Assembly: GCF_000378385.1 (NCBI RefSeq)
Contig: NZ_KB899660.1
Span: forward strand, 434,001 to 498,000
Length of the DNA stretch: 64,000 bases
Direction: 5' to 3'
Source of the DNA: Paenibacillus daejeonensis DSM 15491
GTDB lineage: Bacteria > Bacillota > Bacilli > Paenibacillales > Paenibacillaceae
Shown here in pieces: positions 18,430 to 28,363 of this stretch; position 1 is the stretch's first letter; each line of letters starts with the position of its first letter. A model generated the notes under the pieces. That model ran no database searches and had not been told where the DNA came from. It saw only the letters and a program-made list of their open reading frames with translations. A program made the position numbers and the translations under genes.

Positions 18430-18436
18430 CCCTTAA

Positions 18437-18485
18437 CCGCCGCGGACCCGTTGCTACGATAGCAACGGGTCCGCGGCGGACTTTC
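18437..18485. terminator. Strong terminator between convergent genes
   Basis: A perfect 20-base stem (CCGCCGCGGACCC... to ...GGGTCCGCGGCGG) with a three-base loop directly follows the lipoprotein stop; T-poor tail, but stem strength is exceptional. Confidence 0.8.
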
Positions 18486-18542
18486 TATATGTGCAATGGC
18501 TTGTCCCCCACAGGAGACGATGCAGTCTTCGACGATCCGCCC

Positions 18543-18989
18543 TTAAACGGCAGAGTTGATCTGAGCCTTGGCGCGAGACTCGTCAGCATAGACAACCTTG
18601 CCGAGCAGATAAACAAGCAGCTGTTGATTGTGTACTGACAACCCGTCCAACGCATCGTTAATGTAAGCCTCTCTCAAATCCATACCTCGCTTGGCCTCCC
18701 GGTGACCCTTCTCAGTCACGGTTACCCAGACGATCCGGCGGTCTGCCTGATCCCGGCTGCGCGTGATGAGGCCGCCCCGCTCCATCCGGTCCAGCAGTGT
18801 AGTGATTGCGGCGGGTGTCGTATTCAGGTATTGCAACAGATCTGAAGGCTTCATCGGCTCGTGCTGCAGCATTAACTCCAGCACATTTAACTGGCCTTCT
18901 GTCAGGTGAGGCGCCAGGGCATCCTCCAGATACAGCTTCCATTCCTTTGAGAACTTCGTCCATAATCGAGTGAACTCTGCGGCGTGCAT
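18543..18989 (-). CDS. MarR-family transcriptional regulator
   Basis: A 148-residue winged-helix regulator. The DNA-binding region is visible as MLQHEPMKPSDLLQYLNTTPAAITTLLDRMERGGLITRSRDQADRRIVWVTVTEKG. The ATG at 18989 has AGGAGG eight bases before it, which favours it over a GTG at 18998. Family members repress drug- or stress-response genes and themselves. No transporter or enzyme is adjacent, so the target is unknown. Confidence 0.88.
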   Translation of the reverse strand: MHAAEFTRLWTKFSKEWKLYLEDALAPHLTEGQLNVLELMLQHEPMKPSDLLQYLNTTPAAITTLLDRMERGGLITRSRDQADRRIVWVTVTEKGHREAKRGMDLREAYINDALDGLSVHNQQLLVYLLGKVVYADESRAKAQINSAV

Positions 18990-19165
18990 GTTCTCCACCT
19001 CCTATCTACAAGTATAGCAGTCGCCCATGTCGAATAAAAGGTTAACGCAATTAATAATTACCGGGTGGAAGCGCTAAATAGCCGAACATTATGACAGCTT
19101 CTGACATAGACTGTAGCCTAGAGAAAAGGCGTTATGGCACATCTTGTATGAACGGAGGGATGACA

Positions 19166-19333
19166 ATGCATGAACCCGATGCCGAGCTGCTCCGGCGGAT
19201 CCGAACATCCGGCCTGCTCAAAGACCCACAGTGGCTGGACCGGCTGCTTGAGCCGGCGCCCCTGTGGGTCGTGCTGGAAGTCTTATTGAATCTGCAGGAC
19301 AAAATGGAACCGGTCGGTCGTCCTTACGACTGA
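19166..19333 (+). CDS. Small hypothetical protein, convergent with parC
   Basis: A 55-residue open frame starting at an ATG with GGAGGG six bases upstream and ending ten bases inside the 3' end of parC on the other strand. The text [28 protein letters not shown] is amphipathic and ends with a hydrophobic helix ([12 protein letters not shown]). I do not recognise it. Support is the good ribosome binding site and plausible composition only. Confidence 0.45.
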   Translation: MHEPDAELLRRIRTSGLLKDPQWLDRLLEPAPLWVVLEVLLNLQDKMEPVGRPYD

Positions 19334-21771
19334 CCCCGAACGAGCAGCAGGATGCCAGGATCCTTTTTGTCTGCGGGTGCAATGGATTTCCCTGTCGCCT
19401 TGCGCTCATCGATTGGAGCCTTCTCGGTAGAGAACAGATGCTGTGCACCGCTCACCGTCACCAGGGTAACTTGCTGCTCATGCTTACACCAGAGCGCGCC
19501 AATCAGCTGCTCCCCGTTGGAGCGAACCCGCTTGCCTTCCTTGAACTCAAATGTTGCGACGCCCTTGCCGCCACGCCCTTGAACTGGGTAATCCAGCAGC
19601 AGTGATCGTTTGGCATACCCTAACTCACTGATGACGAGCACCTCGCCCTCATCGCCCTCAACTCGCAGCGAAGCGACAACCTCGTCCCCTTCACGCATTT
19701 GAATCCCCTTGACACCGGTCGATACGCGGCCCATCGGGTTCACTTCGTTCTCTCGGAACCGAATACTCATGCCGAGCTTGCTGACGAGCAGCAATTCCTT
19801 GGTGTTGTCGCTGAGCTCCACCGACATCACTTCATCACCCGCGCCAACCTTGCACGCGGCAATGGCTGTGGAGCGAGAGGTCATATAATCTTTGAGCTCT
19901 GTACGCTTCACCTGACCGCGGCGGGTGACGAAGACCAGCGATTGCTCCGGTTGATTGAAGTCCTTGATCGGAATAACACTGATGATCCCATCATCCTTGG
20001 GCAGGGGCACCAGGTTGACGACAGCCGTACCATTGTCCTTCCACTTGAACTCCGGAATCTGGTGGACAGGCAGCAGGAAATAGGAGCCCTTCTTGGTAAA
20101 GAGGAGCAGCGATTCGATCGTATTGACGGGCAGCAGGTGCCGGATCATATCGCCTTCCTTGACTCCAGCGCTCTCCAGCTCGCCCCCAGAGCGGGTGAAC
20201 GACAGCATGGATGTCCGCTTGATATAGCCTTCCTGACTGAGTGTAACCAGCACATCCTCAGGAGTCACCAATACCTCCAGATTGACCTTGAGCTCTTCGA
20301 CCTCGCCCTTGATCTCACTGCGGCGGTCAATGCCGTATTTGTCCCGAATTTCCTGAAGCTCGCCGGTAATAACCTGAACCAGCTTCTTATCGCTGCCGAG
20401 AATCGCCCGATAGCCGCTGATCCGCTTGGCAATATCCTTCAGCTCTTTCTCCAGCGTCGTAATCTCAAGATTGGTCAGCCGGTAGAGCTGCAAGGTAAGG
20501 ATCGCGTCCGCCTGACGCTCTGTGAACCCGAACCTGTCGATCAGATTCTTCTGCGCATCCTGACGGTTTTTCGACGCCTTGATGACTGCAATGACCTCAT
20601 CCAGTACGTTGAGCGCCTTCACCAGTCCTTCGAGGACATGCGCACGGTCTTCCGCCTTCTCCAGCTCATAGCGAATCCGGTGGGTGACGACTTCCTTCTG
20701 ATGGGCAATATATGCCTGAAGCATAGCCAGCAAGCCCAGCTGCTGCGGCGCCTTGTTGACGATGGCTACCATGTTGAAGTTGTAGGTCACTTGAAGGTCG
20801 GTCTTCTTGAGCAGATAGGCCAGGATCCCCTGGGCATCTGCATCCTTGCGCAGCTCGACGACGATACGCAGACCGTTGCGGCCGCTCTCGTCCCGCACCT
20901 CCGCGATGCCTTCCACCTTTTTCTCCAGCCGAATGTTCTCCATCGCCGTCACCAGACGAGACTTGACCACCTGATATGGAATCTCGGTAATGACGATCTG
21001 CTGCTTGCCCCCACGGAGATCCTCGATGGCTGTGCGGGAACGCAAGTAGATGCGCCCCTTGCCGCTGCGGTACGCCTCTTTGATCCCCTCTTCGCCCATA
21101 ATCATCCCGCCTGTCGGAAAGTCAGGACCGCGCACGATTCCCATGACGTCTTCCAGCGTCATGTTGGGCTGAGCCATCAGTGCAATGCAGGCGTCAATCA
21201 CTTCACGAAGATTATGCGGTGGAATCTCGGTGGCGAAGCCGGAGGAAATCCCGCTGACCCCGTTGACCAACAGATTGGGGAAACGCGCCGGCAGCACGAC
21301 CGGCTCCTTGGCCGTATTGTCAAAGTTGTCCTTGAACAGAACCGTCCGCTTCTCGATATCGCGCAGAAGCTCCATCGCAATCGTCGACAGACGAGCTTCC
21401 GTATAACGCATTGCCGCTGCCGGATCGTCATCCTGCGAGCCCCAGTTGCCGTGACCGTCAACGAGCATATGCCCCATCTTCCAAGGCTGAGCCATCCGCA
21501 CCATGCCCTCGTAGATCGAGGAATCGCCGTGCGGATGATAATTACCCATGACGTCACCTACGGTTTTGGCCGATTTGCGGTAAGGCTTGTCCGGGGTGTT
21601 GCCCGCATCGTACATGGCGTACAGGATACGGCGCTGTACCGGCTTCAGGCCGTCACGCACATCTGGAATGGCACGGTCCTGGATAATATATTTTGAATAT
21701 CTGCCGAAGCGGTCGCCGACCACCTCTTCAAGGAAAGCCGGGAGAAATTGTTCGGTACCTTGGCTGCTCAC
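19324..21771 (-). CDS. parC: DNA topoisomerase IV subunit A
   Basis: An 815-residue type IIA topoisomerase A subunit, which cuts and rejoins DNA to decatenate daughter chromosomes with ParE. Landmarks are [19 protein letters not shown], the quinolone-region [26 protein letters not shown], the active-site tyrosine in [10 protein letters not shown] near residue 123, and C-terminal beta-pinwheel repeats ([39 protein letters not shown]). The start is a GTG overlapping the parE stop as GTGA, so translation is coupled. Gene pairing with parE separates it from gyrA. Confidence 0.95.
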   Translation of the reverse strand: MSSQGTEQFLPAFLEEVVGDRFGRYSKYIIQDRAIPDVRDGLKPVQRRILYAMYDAGNTPDKPYRKSAKTVGDVMGNYHPHGDSSIYEGMVRMAQPWKMGHMLVDGHGNWGSQDDDPAAAMRYTEARLSTIAMELLRDIEKRTVLFKDNFDNTAKEPVVLPARFPNLLVNGVSGISSGFATEIPPHNLREVIDACIALMAQPNMTLEDVMGIVRGPDFPTGGMIMGEEGIKEAYRSGKGRIYLRSRTAIEDLRGGKQQIVITEIPYQVVKSRLVTAMENIRLEKKVEGIAEVRDESGRNGLRIVVELRKDADAQGILAYLLKKTDLQVTYNFNMVAIVNKAPQQLGLLAMLQAYIAHQKEVVTHRIRYELEKAEDRAHVLEGLVKALNVLDEVIAVIKASKNRQDAQKNLIDRFGFTERQADAILTLQLYRLTNLEITTLEKELKDIAKRISGYRAILGSDKKLVQVITGELQEIRDKYGIDRRSEIKGEVEELKVNLEVLVTPEDVLVTLSQEGYIKRTSMLSFTRSGGELESAGVKEGDMIRHLLPVNTIESLLLFTKKGSYFLLPVHQIPEFKWKDNGTAVVNLVPLPKDDGIISVIPIKDFNQPEQSLVFVTRRGQVKRTELKDYMTSRSTAIAACKVGAGDEVMSVELSDNTKELLLVSKLGMSIRFRENEVNPMGRVSTGVKGIQMREGDEVVASLRVEGDEGEVLVISELGYAKRSLLLDYPVQGRGGKGVATFEFKEGKRVRSNGEQLIGALWCKHEQQVTLVTVSGAQHLFSTEKAPIDERKATGKSIAPADKKDPGILLLVRGQS

Positions 21772-23756
21772 TGTTCGATCCCCTCCGCATCCTCATATTC
21801 CATAAAGTCCACATTCTCCACGATCCAGCGTTTACGCGGCTCCACCTTGTCGCCCATCAACGTCGATACGCGCTTCTCGGCCTTGGCGGCATCCTCAATC
21901 TGCACCTGCAGCAGCGTGCGGGTTTCAGGGTCCATCGTCGTCTCCCACAGCTGGTCAGGATTCATCTCGCCGAGACCTTTATAACGCTGCAGCTCATAGG
22001 ATTTGAACTCTTTGAGATAGTTCTGCAGCTGCTCGTCCGTAAACGCATAGCGGATCGTTGTATGCTTGCCGGACTTGCTGGAAATTTTGTAGAGCGGCGG
22101 CTGAGCAATATACACCTTGCCAGCGTCGATCAGAGGCTTCATATAGCGGTAGAAAAAGGTCAGCAGCAACACCTGAATATGCGCGCCGTCCGTATCCGCG
22201 TCCGTCATAATAATAATTTTGTTGTAATTGCCTTCGGACGCCTCGAACTCTGGACCGACCCCTGCGCCGATTGCAGCGATAATTGCCTTGTACTCGTCGT
22301 TTTTCAGAATGTCTGCCAGCTTCGCTTTCTCCGGATTCATCGGCTTGCCCTTAAGCGGCAGAATCGCCTGATGCTTGGAGTCCCGTCCCTGCTTGGCGGA
22401 GCCTCCCGCAGAATCGCCCTCGACGATGAACAGCTCGTTGCGCGTGTAATCCTTGGATTGCGCTGGCGTCAGCTTGCCGCCGAGATTGGAGCTTTCGCTG
22501 CGTTTTTTGCCACTGCGGATCTCATCACGTGCCTTGCGCGCCGCTTCGCGGGCTCGGCTGGCCTGTACCGCTTTTTTGATCAGCTGCTGGCCAACCTGTG
22601 GATTTTCCTCCAGGAATACCTGCATCTTATCGGACACGATCCCATCAACCGCACTCCGGGCGGAGGCACTGCCGAGCTGGTCCTTCGTCTGACCAACAAA
22701 TTCGACCTCAGCCATCTTGATGTTAATAACCGCCATCATGCCTTCCCGCAGATCGGTGCCATCGAGGTTTTTATCTTTTTCCTTGAGCAGCGCAGTCTTG
22801 CGGGCATATTCGTTCATCGCACGGGTATAGGCCGTCTTGAAGCCTGTTTCGTGCGTACCGCCGCCACGGGTTGGAATCGAGTTGACGAACGATGCAATGG
22901 TCTCAGTGTAGCCATCGTTATATTGCATCGCTACTTCAACCTCAATCTCGTCCCGCTCCGCAGCAAAGTGAATTACATCATGCAGTACAGCCTTGTCTTC
23001 ATTCAGGAACTGCACAAACTGCCGTGCGCCCCCCTCGTAATGAAACACCTCGTACTTGTCGGCCCGCTCGTCCTTGACCGCTACCTTGAGGCCGGAGTTC
23101 AGGAAAGCAATCTCCTGCAGACGCTCAGACAAGGTATCAAAATTAATGGTGATATTGCCATGGAACACCCGTGCATCCGGCTTGAAGGTAACCTTGGTAC
23201 CTGTACGATTCGTCTTGCCGATCACTTCCAACGTTGTCTCCGGCTCGCCCACATGCTCGGCGCCCACGTCATCCACCCAATAGGCGAACCGTTGCTTGTG
23301 CAGCTTCCCGTCCCTTGCAATCTCGACTTCGAGCCATTCCGATAACGCGTTGGTTACCGAAGCGCCGACGCCATGCAGACCACCGGACTTCTTATATCCG
23401 CCACCGCCAAATTTACCGCCAGCATGCAGGATCGTGAAGACAACCTGCGGCGTGGGAATACCGGTCTTATGCATTCCGGTCGGAATGCCGCGGCCATTAT
23501 CTCTGACCGTGACCGACTGGTCCTTATGTATGATGACATCGATCTCCGTACAGAATTTGGCCAGATGCTCGTCCACCGCATTGTCGACGATTTCCCAGAC
23601 CAGATGATGCAGACCCGAAGTTGTCGTGCTGCCGATATACATCCCCGGCCGCTTGCGGACAGCCGTCAGGCCCTCCAGAATTTGAATATCTTCAGCGTCG
23701 TATCCCCGTTCCTGTACCGACGCGGTAGTGGCTAGTTTATTCACTTGCTCGGTCAT
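21768..23756 (-). CDS. parE: DNA topoisomerase IV subunit B
   Basis: A 662-residue ATPase subunit of topoisomerase IV. It shows [16 protein letters not shown], the ATP-binding [10 protein letters not shown] and [12 protein letters not shown], the toprim residues [14 protein letters not shown] with [11 protein letters not shown], and [21 protein letters not shown] near the end. GGGGGA lies before its ATG. The family works as a ParC2ParE2 tetramer. A 290-bp gap upstream holds a structured repeat element. Confidence 0.95.
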   Translation of the reverse strand: MTEQVNKLATTASVQERGYDAEDIQILEGLTAVRKRPGMYIGSTTTSGLHHLVWEIVDNAVDEHLAKFCTEIDVIIHKDQSVTVRDNGRGIPTGMHKTGIPTPQVVFTILHAGGKFGGGGYKKSGGLHGVGASVTNALSEWLEVEIARDGKLHKQRFAYWVDDVGAEHVGEPETTLEVIGKTNRTGTKVTFKPDARVFHGNITINFDTLSERLQEIAFLNSGLKVAVKDERADKYEVFHYEGGARQFVQFLNEDKAVLHDVIHFAAERDEIEVEVAMQYNDGYTETIASFVNSIPTRGGGTHETGFKTAYTRAMNEYARKTALLKEKDKNLDGTDLREGMMAVINIKMAEVEFVGQTKDQLGSASARSAVDGIVSDKMQVFLEENPQVGQQLIKKAVQASRAREAARKARDEIRSGKKRSESSNLGGKLTPAQSKDYTRNELFIVEGDSAGGSAKQGRDSKHQAILPLKGKPMNPEKAKLADILKNDEYKAIIAAIGAGVGPEFEASEGNYNKIIIMTDADTDGAHIQVLLLTFFYRYMKPLIDAGKVYIAQPPLYKISSKSGKHTTIRYAFTDEQLQNYLKEFKSYELQRYKGLGEMNPDQLWETTMDPETRTLLQVQIEDAAKAEKRVSTLMGDKVEPRKRWIVENVDFMEYEDAEGIEQ

Positions 23757-23841
23757 AAGCGTCCCCCTTGGCTATCTAAAGCAACGGAGCCCAGGCACCA
23801 GGCCTGCCCCCGCATCAATATAACATTTAAATATTATAAAC

Positions 23842-24037
23842 GTTCGGTTTTCAGCACCGAGAAGGTTGAAGGCAGGAGGAAATGAGGAGCGGAGCGTAGT
23901 GGAGACTACGTGAGCACCTAAGAGTTTCCGGAGGAAACTGGCATCGTAAGCATCCTCTTAGTTCCGACTGCGTTCAAGATTCGATGTCGAATACACGTCA
24001 ATGTATAACTTCGTGATCAAAACCGAACCTTGATCAC
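23842..24037. repeat. Structured non-coding element with GGA-loop hairpins
   Basis: The element is bounded by GTTCGGTTTT (23842) and its inverted copy AAAACCGAAC (24019). Inside, the plus strand has CGTAGT-GGAG-ACTACG and AGTTTCC-GGA-GGAAACT hairpins and several more GGA triplets, and it ends with GTGATCAA...TTGATCAC. It lies between a leftward ABC operon and parE, in the wrong orientation for either to read the GGA loops. I know this style as a repeated intergenic element in Paenibacillus-type genomes, which is recollection, not a search. Confidence 0.6.
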
Positions 24038-24047
24038 TTCAGCTATT

Positions 24048-25046
24048 TTAATTCAAGATGTCCTGTTTAGTAAAGACGGCAAACGAGACAACGAGTGAAC
24101 CGACCGACCAAGCCGCGAGAACTAGGAGCGAAAACATCAGGTTCATGCCCTCGATCGGCGGCGGGGTTCCCTCCAGATACGTCGTTAATTGCAGGTTGAC
24201 GGAGAAGATATATTTGGCTCCCTCCCAGGCAGAAGCCATGTTCGAGAGAATCGTTCCAGAGATGATCGCGGCCATCATGGTGACGATACTGGCAGCCGTA
24301 CTGCGCAAGAGTACCGAAACCATCAGCGACAGCATGGCCACGACCATAGCCGCGAACCAGATCAGGCCGGACTGCATCAGCACATATTGCCACTGCGGAA
24401 CTGCATGCACATTGGTGGTGTCGACATCCGAGCCATTAATGACAAATCCCGTGAAGACGGGCAAGCCCCAGCCTCCATAACCAAACGCGAGACCGGAAAT
24501 CAAATAACAGATCACAGCCATCGCGATAATCGTCAGAGAGACATAGAAAGTGAGTGCCACCAGCTTGCTAAAAAGAATTTTCCATCGCCTGACAGGACGT
24601 GTCAGCAGCATCTTGATTGTTCCCGCAGATCGCTCGCCCGATACCAGATCCGAGGCAATCGCCAGGACCATGAGCGGAATGAACAACGTCACCGCATTGC
24701 TCATGAAGCCACGGGTGAACGTGACGGCATTGGGCGCATTGGGGTTCACGTCCTGCTCCAGATAATAAGTCAGCTGCTGCACCATGACCCGGCGGAACTG
24801 CTTCCATTCCTCCGGAATCCGATTGCTGGAGAGCGTATTCTCATAGTCCGTGATTTGTTCTTGCAACTGGTTGCGCCAGTCATCGAAGCGGTCCGCGCTT
24901 CTGGAGGACATTACGCTTTGGGCATATGTAAAAATAGGAACAAGGATGGCCAGGATGATAAGGATGACGTAGAATCGTTTTTTCTTCCAAATCTTCAGCG
25001 TCTCATTCTGTATGAGCGACAGCAGTTGTTTAGTCAATCCCCTCAC
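24048..25046 (-). CDS. ABC transporter permease (ABC-2 type)
   Basis: A 332-residue membrane protein with a first helix at residues ~24-42 (FYVILIILAILVPIFTYA), a ~75-residue extracellular loop, then five more helices, typical of ABC-2 permeases that pair with a single-domain ATPase. It overlaps the ATPase gene upstream by 17 bp, so they form one transporter. The direction is probably export; the substrate (drug, lipid or peptide) cannot be inferred. Confidence 0.85.
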   Translation of the reverse strand: MRGLTKQLLSLIQNETLKIWKKKRFYVILIILAILVPIFTYAQSVMSSRSADRFDDWRNQLQEQITDYENTLSSNRIPEEWKQFRRVMVQQLTYYLEQDVNPNAPNAVTFTRGFMSNAVTLFIPLMVLAIASDLVSGERSAGTIKMLLTRPVRRWKILFSKLVALTFYVSLTIIAMAVICYLISGLAFGYGGWGLPVFTGFVINGSDVDTTNVHAVPQWQYVLMQSGLIWFAAMVVAMLSLMVSVLLRSTAASIVTMMAAIISGTILSNMASAWEGAKYIFSVNLQLTTYLEGTPPPIEGMNLMFSLLVLAAWSVGSLVVSFAVFTKQDILN

Positions 25047-25989
25047 CCTCCGTCAGCTTCAAGAATAACTCCTCCAGGGAAGGCGATACCTTCTGCATGC
25101 CGGTCACAGAAATACCCGCTTCCACTAATCTGCGAAGCACCTCCGCAATATGATCAGCTTCAATGACGGTCACGATGGCATCAGGCAGTGCCGAGATAAT
25201 GGTCTCATCGATCGCATGGTCGCTATCGCTAACCAACTCTACTTGCGGATCGCCAGCCAGCAGCGCTCGTGCTTTATCCGTATCGCTTGCCTGCCACAGC
25301 ACATACCCGCCCGCCTGGCTCACCAGCTCATCGACCCCGCCGACGGCCAGCACCCGTCCTCTGCTAATAATCGCGACGCGATCGCACATCAGTTGAATTT
25401 CGCTGAGCAGGTGGCTGGAGACGAACAGACTCATCCCTTGCGCGGCTAGCATGCGGATGAATTCACGCAGCTCCTTGATGCCTTTGGGGTCGAGTCCATT
25501 GGTCGGCTCGTCTAGAATGAGCAGCTTCGGGCGGCCAAGCAATGCCTGGGCGATACCCAGACGCTGGCGCATCCCGAGCGAGTAAGTCCGCACTTTGTCC
25601 ATAATCCGCTGCTGCATGCCCACGATTGTCACCACTTCGCGAATCCGGTCCTGGTCAACATCAGGCAGCATGCGGGCAAAATGCTCCAGGTTCTCCCACC
25701 CGCTCAAGTATGGATAGAGCTCTGGATTCTCGACAATACAGCCGATATGGCGGAGAGCCTGCTCCGGCTGGCGCTGAACATCGTAGCCGCCCACTTTGAC
25801 CGTACCGGCGGTAGGCTTAATCAGATCAACGAGCATGCGAATCGTCGTTGTTTTGCCAGACCCGTTGGGACCGAGAAAGCCAAAAATCTCGCCCTTGCGC
25901 ACGTCGAAGCTGACATCGTGAATAATCGGCTTGCGTCGTATCGTCTTCTTCAGTCCCTGAACGGACAGGATAACCTCTTGCTCCGCCAT
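25030..25989 (-). CDS. ABC transporter ATP-binding protein
   Basis: A 319-residue nucleotide-binding subunit. It has Walker A GPNGSGKTT near residue 40, the signature YSLGMRQRLGIAQALLGRPK, Walker B LLILDEPTNGLDP and the switch histidine in SSHLLSE, with a C-terminal extension typical of CcmA/BcrA-like exporters. The ATG at 25989 has GGAGGG upstream; an open frame extending to 26244 runs into the GDSL gene and is not used. It lies between the GDSL hydrolase and the permease in one leftward operon. Confidence 0.92.
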   Translation of the reverse strand: MAEQEVILSVQGLKKTIRRKPIIHDVSFDVRKGEIFGFLGPNGSGKTTTIRMLVDLIKPTAGTVKVGGYDVQRQPEQALRHIGCIVENPELYPYLSGWENLEHFARMLPDVDQDRIREVVTIVGMQQRIMDKVRTYSLGMRQRLGIAQALLGRPKLLILDEPTNGLDPKGIKELREFIRMLAAQGMSLFVSSHLLSEIQLMCDRVAIISRGRVLAVGGVDELVSQAGGYVLWQASDTDKARALLAGDPQVELVSDSDHAIDETIISALPDAIVTVIEADHIAEVLRRLVEAGISVTGMQKVSPSLEELFLKLTEGEGID

Positions 25990-26005
25990 CGCTTTCCCTC
26001 CCTGT

Positions 26006-26917
26006 CTATTCAATGATCTGAATAATCCGCTCGGCAATCTGCTCGTACCCTGCCCCGTTGGGGTGGAACCGGTCACCCGACAGATAGCTGTTAATCGTCG
26101 CTTCGAACAAATCATAGGCGGGTACCATCTGCATGTCCGGATACGATTGCAGAATCGTATAGACGCCATTATTCCACTGCTGAACGAGCAGACTCGCTGG
26201 GCGCAGCTCCGGTACATCATAGAATGGATTATATAGCCCAACATAGATCAGCCTAGCTTCCGGATTAAGCGTGTGAATACGCTCCGCTACGAGCCGAAAC
26301 CGGTCCAGCGCCGTCTCAATCCGCTCACCGAGCGCTTCAATGCTGAGCTCACCCGGTACTCCGCCGACGGAAGGCGTGTCTGCAGTGCCGGAGTCTTGAG
26401 GCAGCGCTCCCTCTCCCTCAGGTAATGCACCTTCGACTGACGGCGCTTCCTCCTGGTAGCGCGCGAACTGAAACAGATCATTGCCGCCGATGGTGAGCAG
26501 GATCAGGTCTGCCTGCCGAATCGCATACTGGTACCCGCTGTCACTCTCCAGCTTGTCTGCCAGCTCATCGGCTCTCATGCCCCCGACCGCAAGATTATTG
26601 TTCAGACGGACCGGCACATCTAGCTTCTCTTCCAGTCCCTCCAGCACCAAATTCACATACCCTCTGCCATTGGCGTCACCGACCCCGCGCGTAAGCGAAT
26701 CGCCCAGTGCAGTAATGCGCAGCTCCTGGCGCTCCGACTGCCCCGGTGTCTGCTCTGGAGGCAGAAGGGTATTGCGGGGACCACCCAATCCCATGACATC
26801 GCTGACTGCATAGACGAATCCCGCCAGCAGCAGCAGCGTCGCCGCAGTTGCCACCAGAGCAATGCCCCGCCATAATCCTTTTGATCCTTGCCGTTCCGCC
26901 ATACGCTGCTTGTCCAT
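26006..26917 (-). CDS. Membrane-anchored SGNH/GDSL hydrolase
   Basis: A 303-residue protein with an N-terminal membrane anchor (GIALVATAATLLLLAGFVYAV) and the GDSL/SGNH blocks: catalytic serine in ALGDSLTRGVG (~residue 73), NLAVGGMRADEL, TIGGNDLF and the catalytic Asp-His in DRFHPNGAGYE near the end. This matches YpmR-like extracytoplasmic lipases/esterases or acyl hydrolases of Bacillales. A low-complexity insert (EGALPEGEGALPQDSGTAD) lies at residues ~160-180. It precedes the ABC exporter genes by 16 bp and may act on the exported or a cell-wall substrate. Confidence 0.85.
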   Translation of the reverse strand: MDKQRMAERQGSKGLWRGIALVATAATLLLLAGFVYAVSDVMGLGGPRNTLLPPEQTPGQSERQELRITALGDSLTRGVGDANGRGYVNLVLEGLEEKLDVPVRLNNNLAVGGMRADELADKLESDSGYQYAIRQADLILLTIGGNDLFQFARYQEEAPSVEGALPEGEGALPQDSGTADTPSVGGVPGELSIEALGERIETALDRFRLVAERIHTLNPEARLIYVGLYNPFYDVPELRPASLLVQQWNNGVYTILQSYPDMQMVPAYDLFEATINSYLSGDRFHPNGAGYEQIAERIIQIIE

Positions 26918-27035
26918 CCAATCGCCCGCTCCCTTCCGCTCGGTCCGCTTCTCTTACATCCTCTTATTCTTGCACACTTATCCTTTAAAATAAATCTTCC
27001 GGCCTGATTTTGCAAATTCAGAGCGCAGTTGACCG

Positions 27036-27081
27036 CAAAAAATCCGCAAAGAACGCACCATCATGCGTTGCTTTGCGGATT
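27036..27081 (-). terminator. Terminator of purT
   Basis: AATCCGCAAAG and CTTTGCGGATT form an 11-base stem, with the minus strand running into TTTTTTGC, five bases after the purT stop. Confidence 0.8.
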
Positions 27082-27085
27082 GCTT

Positions 27086-28270
27086 CTACTCCTCGTATAC
27101 GATGCTCAGCGATTGTGCCGCCCGCCGGGCATTTTCTCTAGCCTGGCCTACATCATCGGCACGGCTGAGCGCCACGGCCATCCGGCGACCGACGCGGGTC
27201 TGTGGCTTGCCGAACAAGCGCACCTGCGTATCCGGGAGCGCCAATGCATCTCCTACGCCTGCGATTTGGAAGCGGTCGCTCTCACGGTCTGCCTTCAACG
27301 TGTACGAAGCGCCCGGACCGAGCTGACGGATTGACGGAATTGGCAATCCCAGAATTGCGCGGGCGTGGAGCGCGAACTCCGACAGATCCTGCGTCACCAT
27401 CGTCACCATGCCTGTATCATGCGGGCGCGGCGAGACTTCGCTGAACAGCACCCCATCCTGCGTCAGGAACAGCTCCACACCGTAGATCCCCCAGCCGCCC
27501 AGCGCTTCCGTAATCTTGCTGGCAATCGCCTCGGCCTGACGACGATCCTCGGCCGACACGTCATGTGGCTGCCACGACTCGATATAATCGCCGTCCTGCT
27601 GGACATGGCCAATCGGCGCACAGTAGGCAGTACCTGACACAGAGCGGACAGTCAGCAGTGTAATTTCCGATTCAAAATGGACAAATCCCTCCACGATCAC
27701 GCGCTGCCGCTTGGCTCGTCCACCGTCCATTGCGAGCTGCCAGCAACCCTCGATTTCTGCTTCGGAGCGGCAGACGCTCTGGCCTTTGCCCGAGGAGCTC
27801 ATAATCGGCTTAATGACGCAAGGCGTACCCAGCTCCAAGACTGCTGCACGCAGCTCATCCAGGCTGTCGGCGAAGCGGTAAGGCGCGGTAGGCAGCCCCA
27901 GCGTTTCGGCAGCCAGACGGCGAATGCCCTCGCGGTCCATCGTCAGCTGCGCCGCCCGTGCCGTCGGAATCACTCGCTGGCCGGCTTCCTCCAGCTCCAC
28001 CAACACCGATGTTGCAATCGCTTCAATCTCCGGAACGATCAAGTCCGGTTGCTCCTGCTCGATCAGCTGCCGCAACGCAGCCTCGTCCAGCATGTCAATG
28101 ACATGCGAGCGATGCGCAACCTGCATGGCGGGAGCATTGGCGTAGCGGTCGACAGCAACGGTCTCGATGCCAAGACGCTGCGCCTCAAGCACGACCTCCT
28201 TGCCCAACTCCCCGGAACCGAGCAGCATGATTTTAGTGGCTTGCGGGGAAAGCGGCGATCCGTAATTCAA
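27086..28270 (-). CDS. purT: Formate-dependent phosphoribosylglycinamide formyltransferase (GAR transformylase 2)
   Basis: A 394-residue ATP-grasp enzyme that adds formyl from formate to GAR in purine synthesis. The N-terminal [24 protein letters not shown] loop, [11 protein letters not shown] and [13 protein letters not shown] motifs are intact. A TTG at 28270 with AGGAGG nine bases upstream gives the family length (E. coli PurT is 392); longer ATG-initiated frames lack a site. A 17-codon open frame (28267-28320) overlaps the start as TTGA but has no site of its own. It stands alone downstream of the ABC exporter genes. Confidence 0.93.
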   Translation of the reverse strand: MNYGSPLSPQATKIMLLGSGELGKEVVLEAQRLGIETVAVDRYANAPAMQVAHRSHVIDMLDEAALRQLIEQEQPDLIVPEIEAIATSVLVELEEAGQRVIPTARAAQLTMDREGIRRLAAETLGLPTAPYRFADSLDELRAAVLELGTPCVIKPIMSSSGKGQSVCRSEAEIEGCWQLAMDGGRAKRQRVIVEGFVHFESEITLLTVRSVSGTAYCAPIGHVQQDGDYIESWQPHDVSAEDRRQAEAIASKITEALGGWGIYGVELFLTQDGVLFSEVSPRPHDTGMVTMVTQDLSEFALHARAILGLPIPSIRQLGPGASYTLKADRESDRFQIAGVGDALALPDTQVRLFGKPQTRVGRRMAVALSRADDVGQARENARRAAQSLSIVYEE

Positions 28271-28363
28271 CAGAAAAAACCTCCTGGAAGCAGCGGACAA
28301 GCCGCTGGTTTTTCTTCCATTGTGGAGGTTTGTCTGATCAGAAGTCAAGTGAAACCTGCAAGC

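Noticed and set aside
19064-19078. cre-like TGGAAGCGCTAAAT
   Set aside because: Too many departures from the consensus to support.
19699-23345. Two long plus-strand frames (665 and 550 codons) opposite parC and parE
   Set aside because: They are antisense shadows produced by third-position GC bias in strongly conserved topoisomerase genes.
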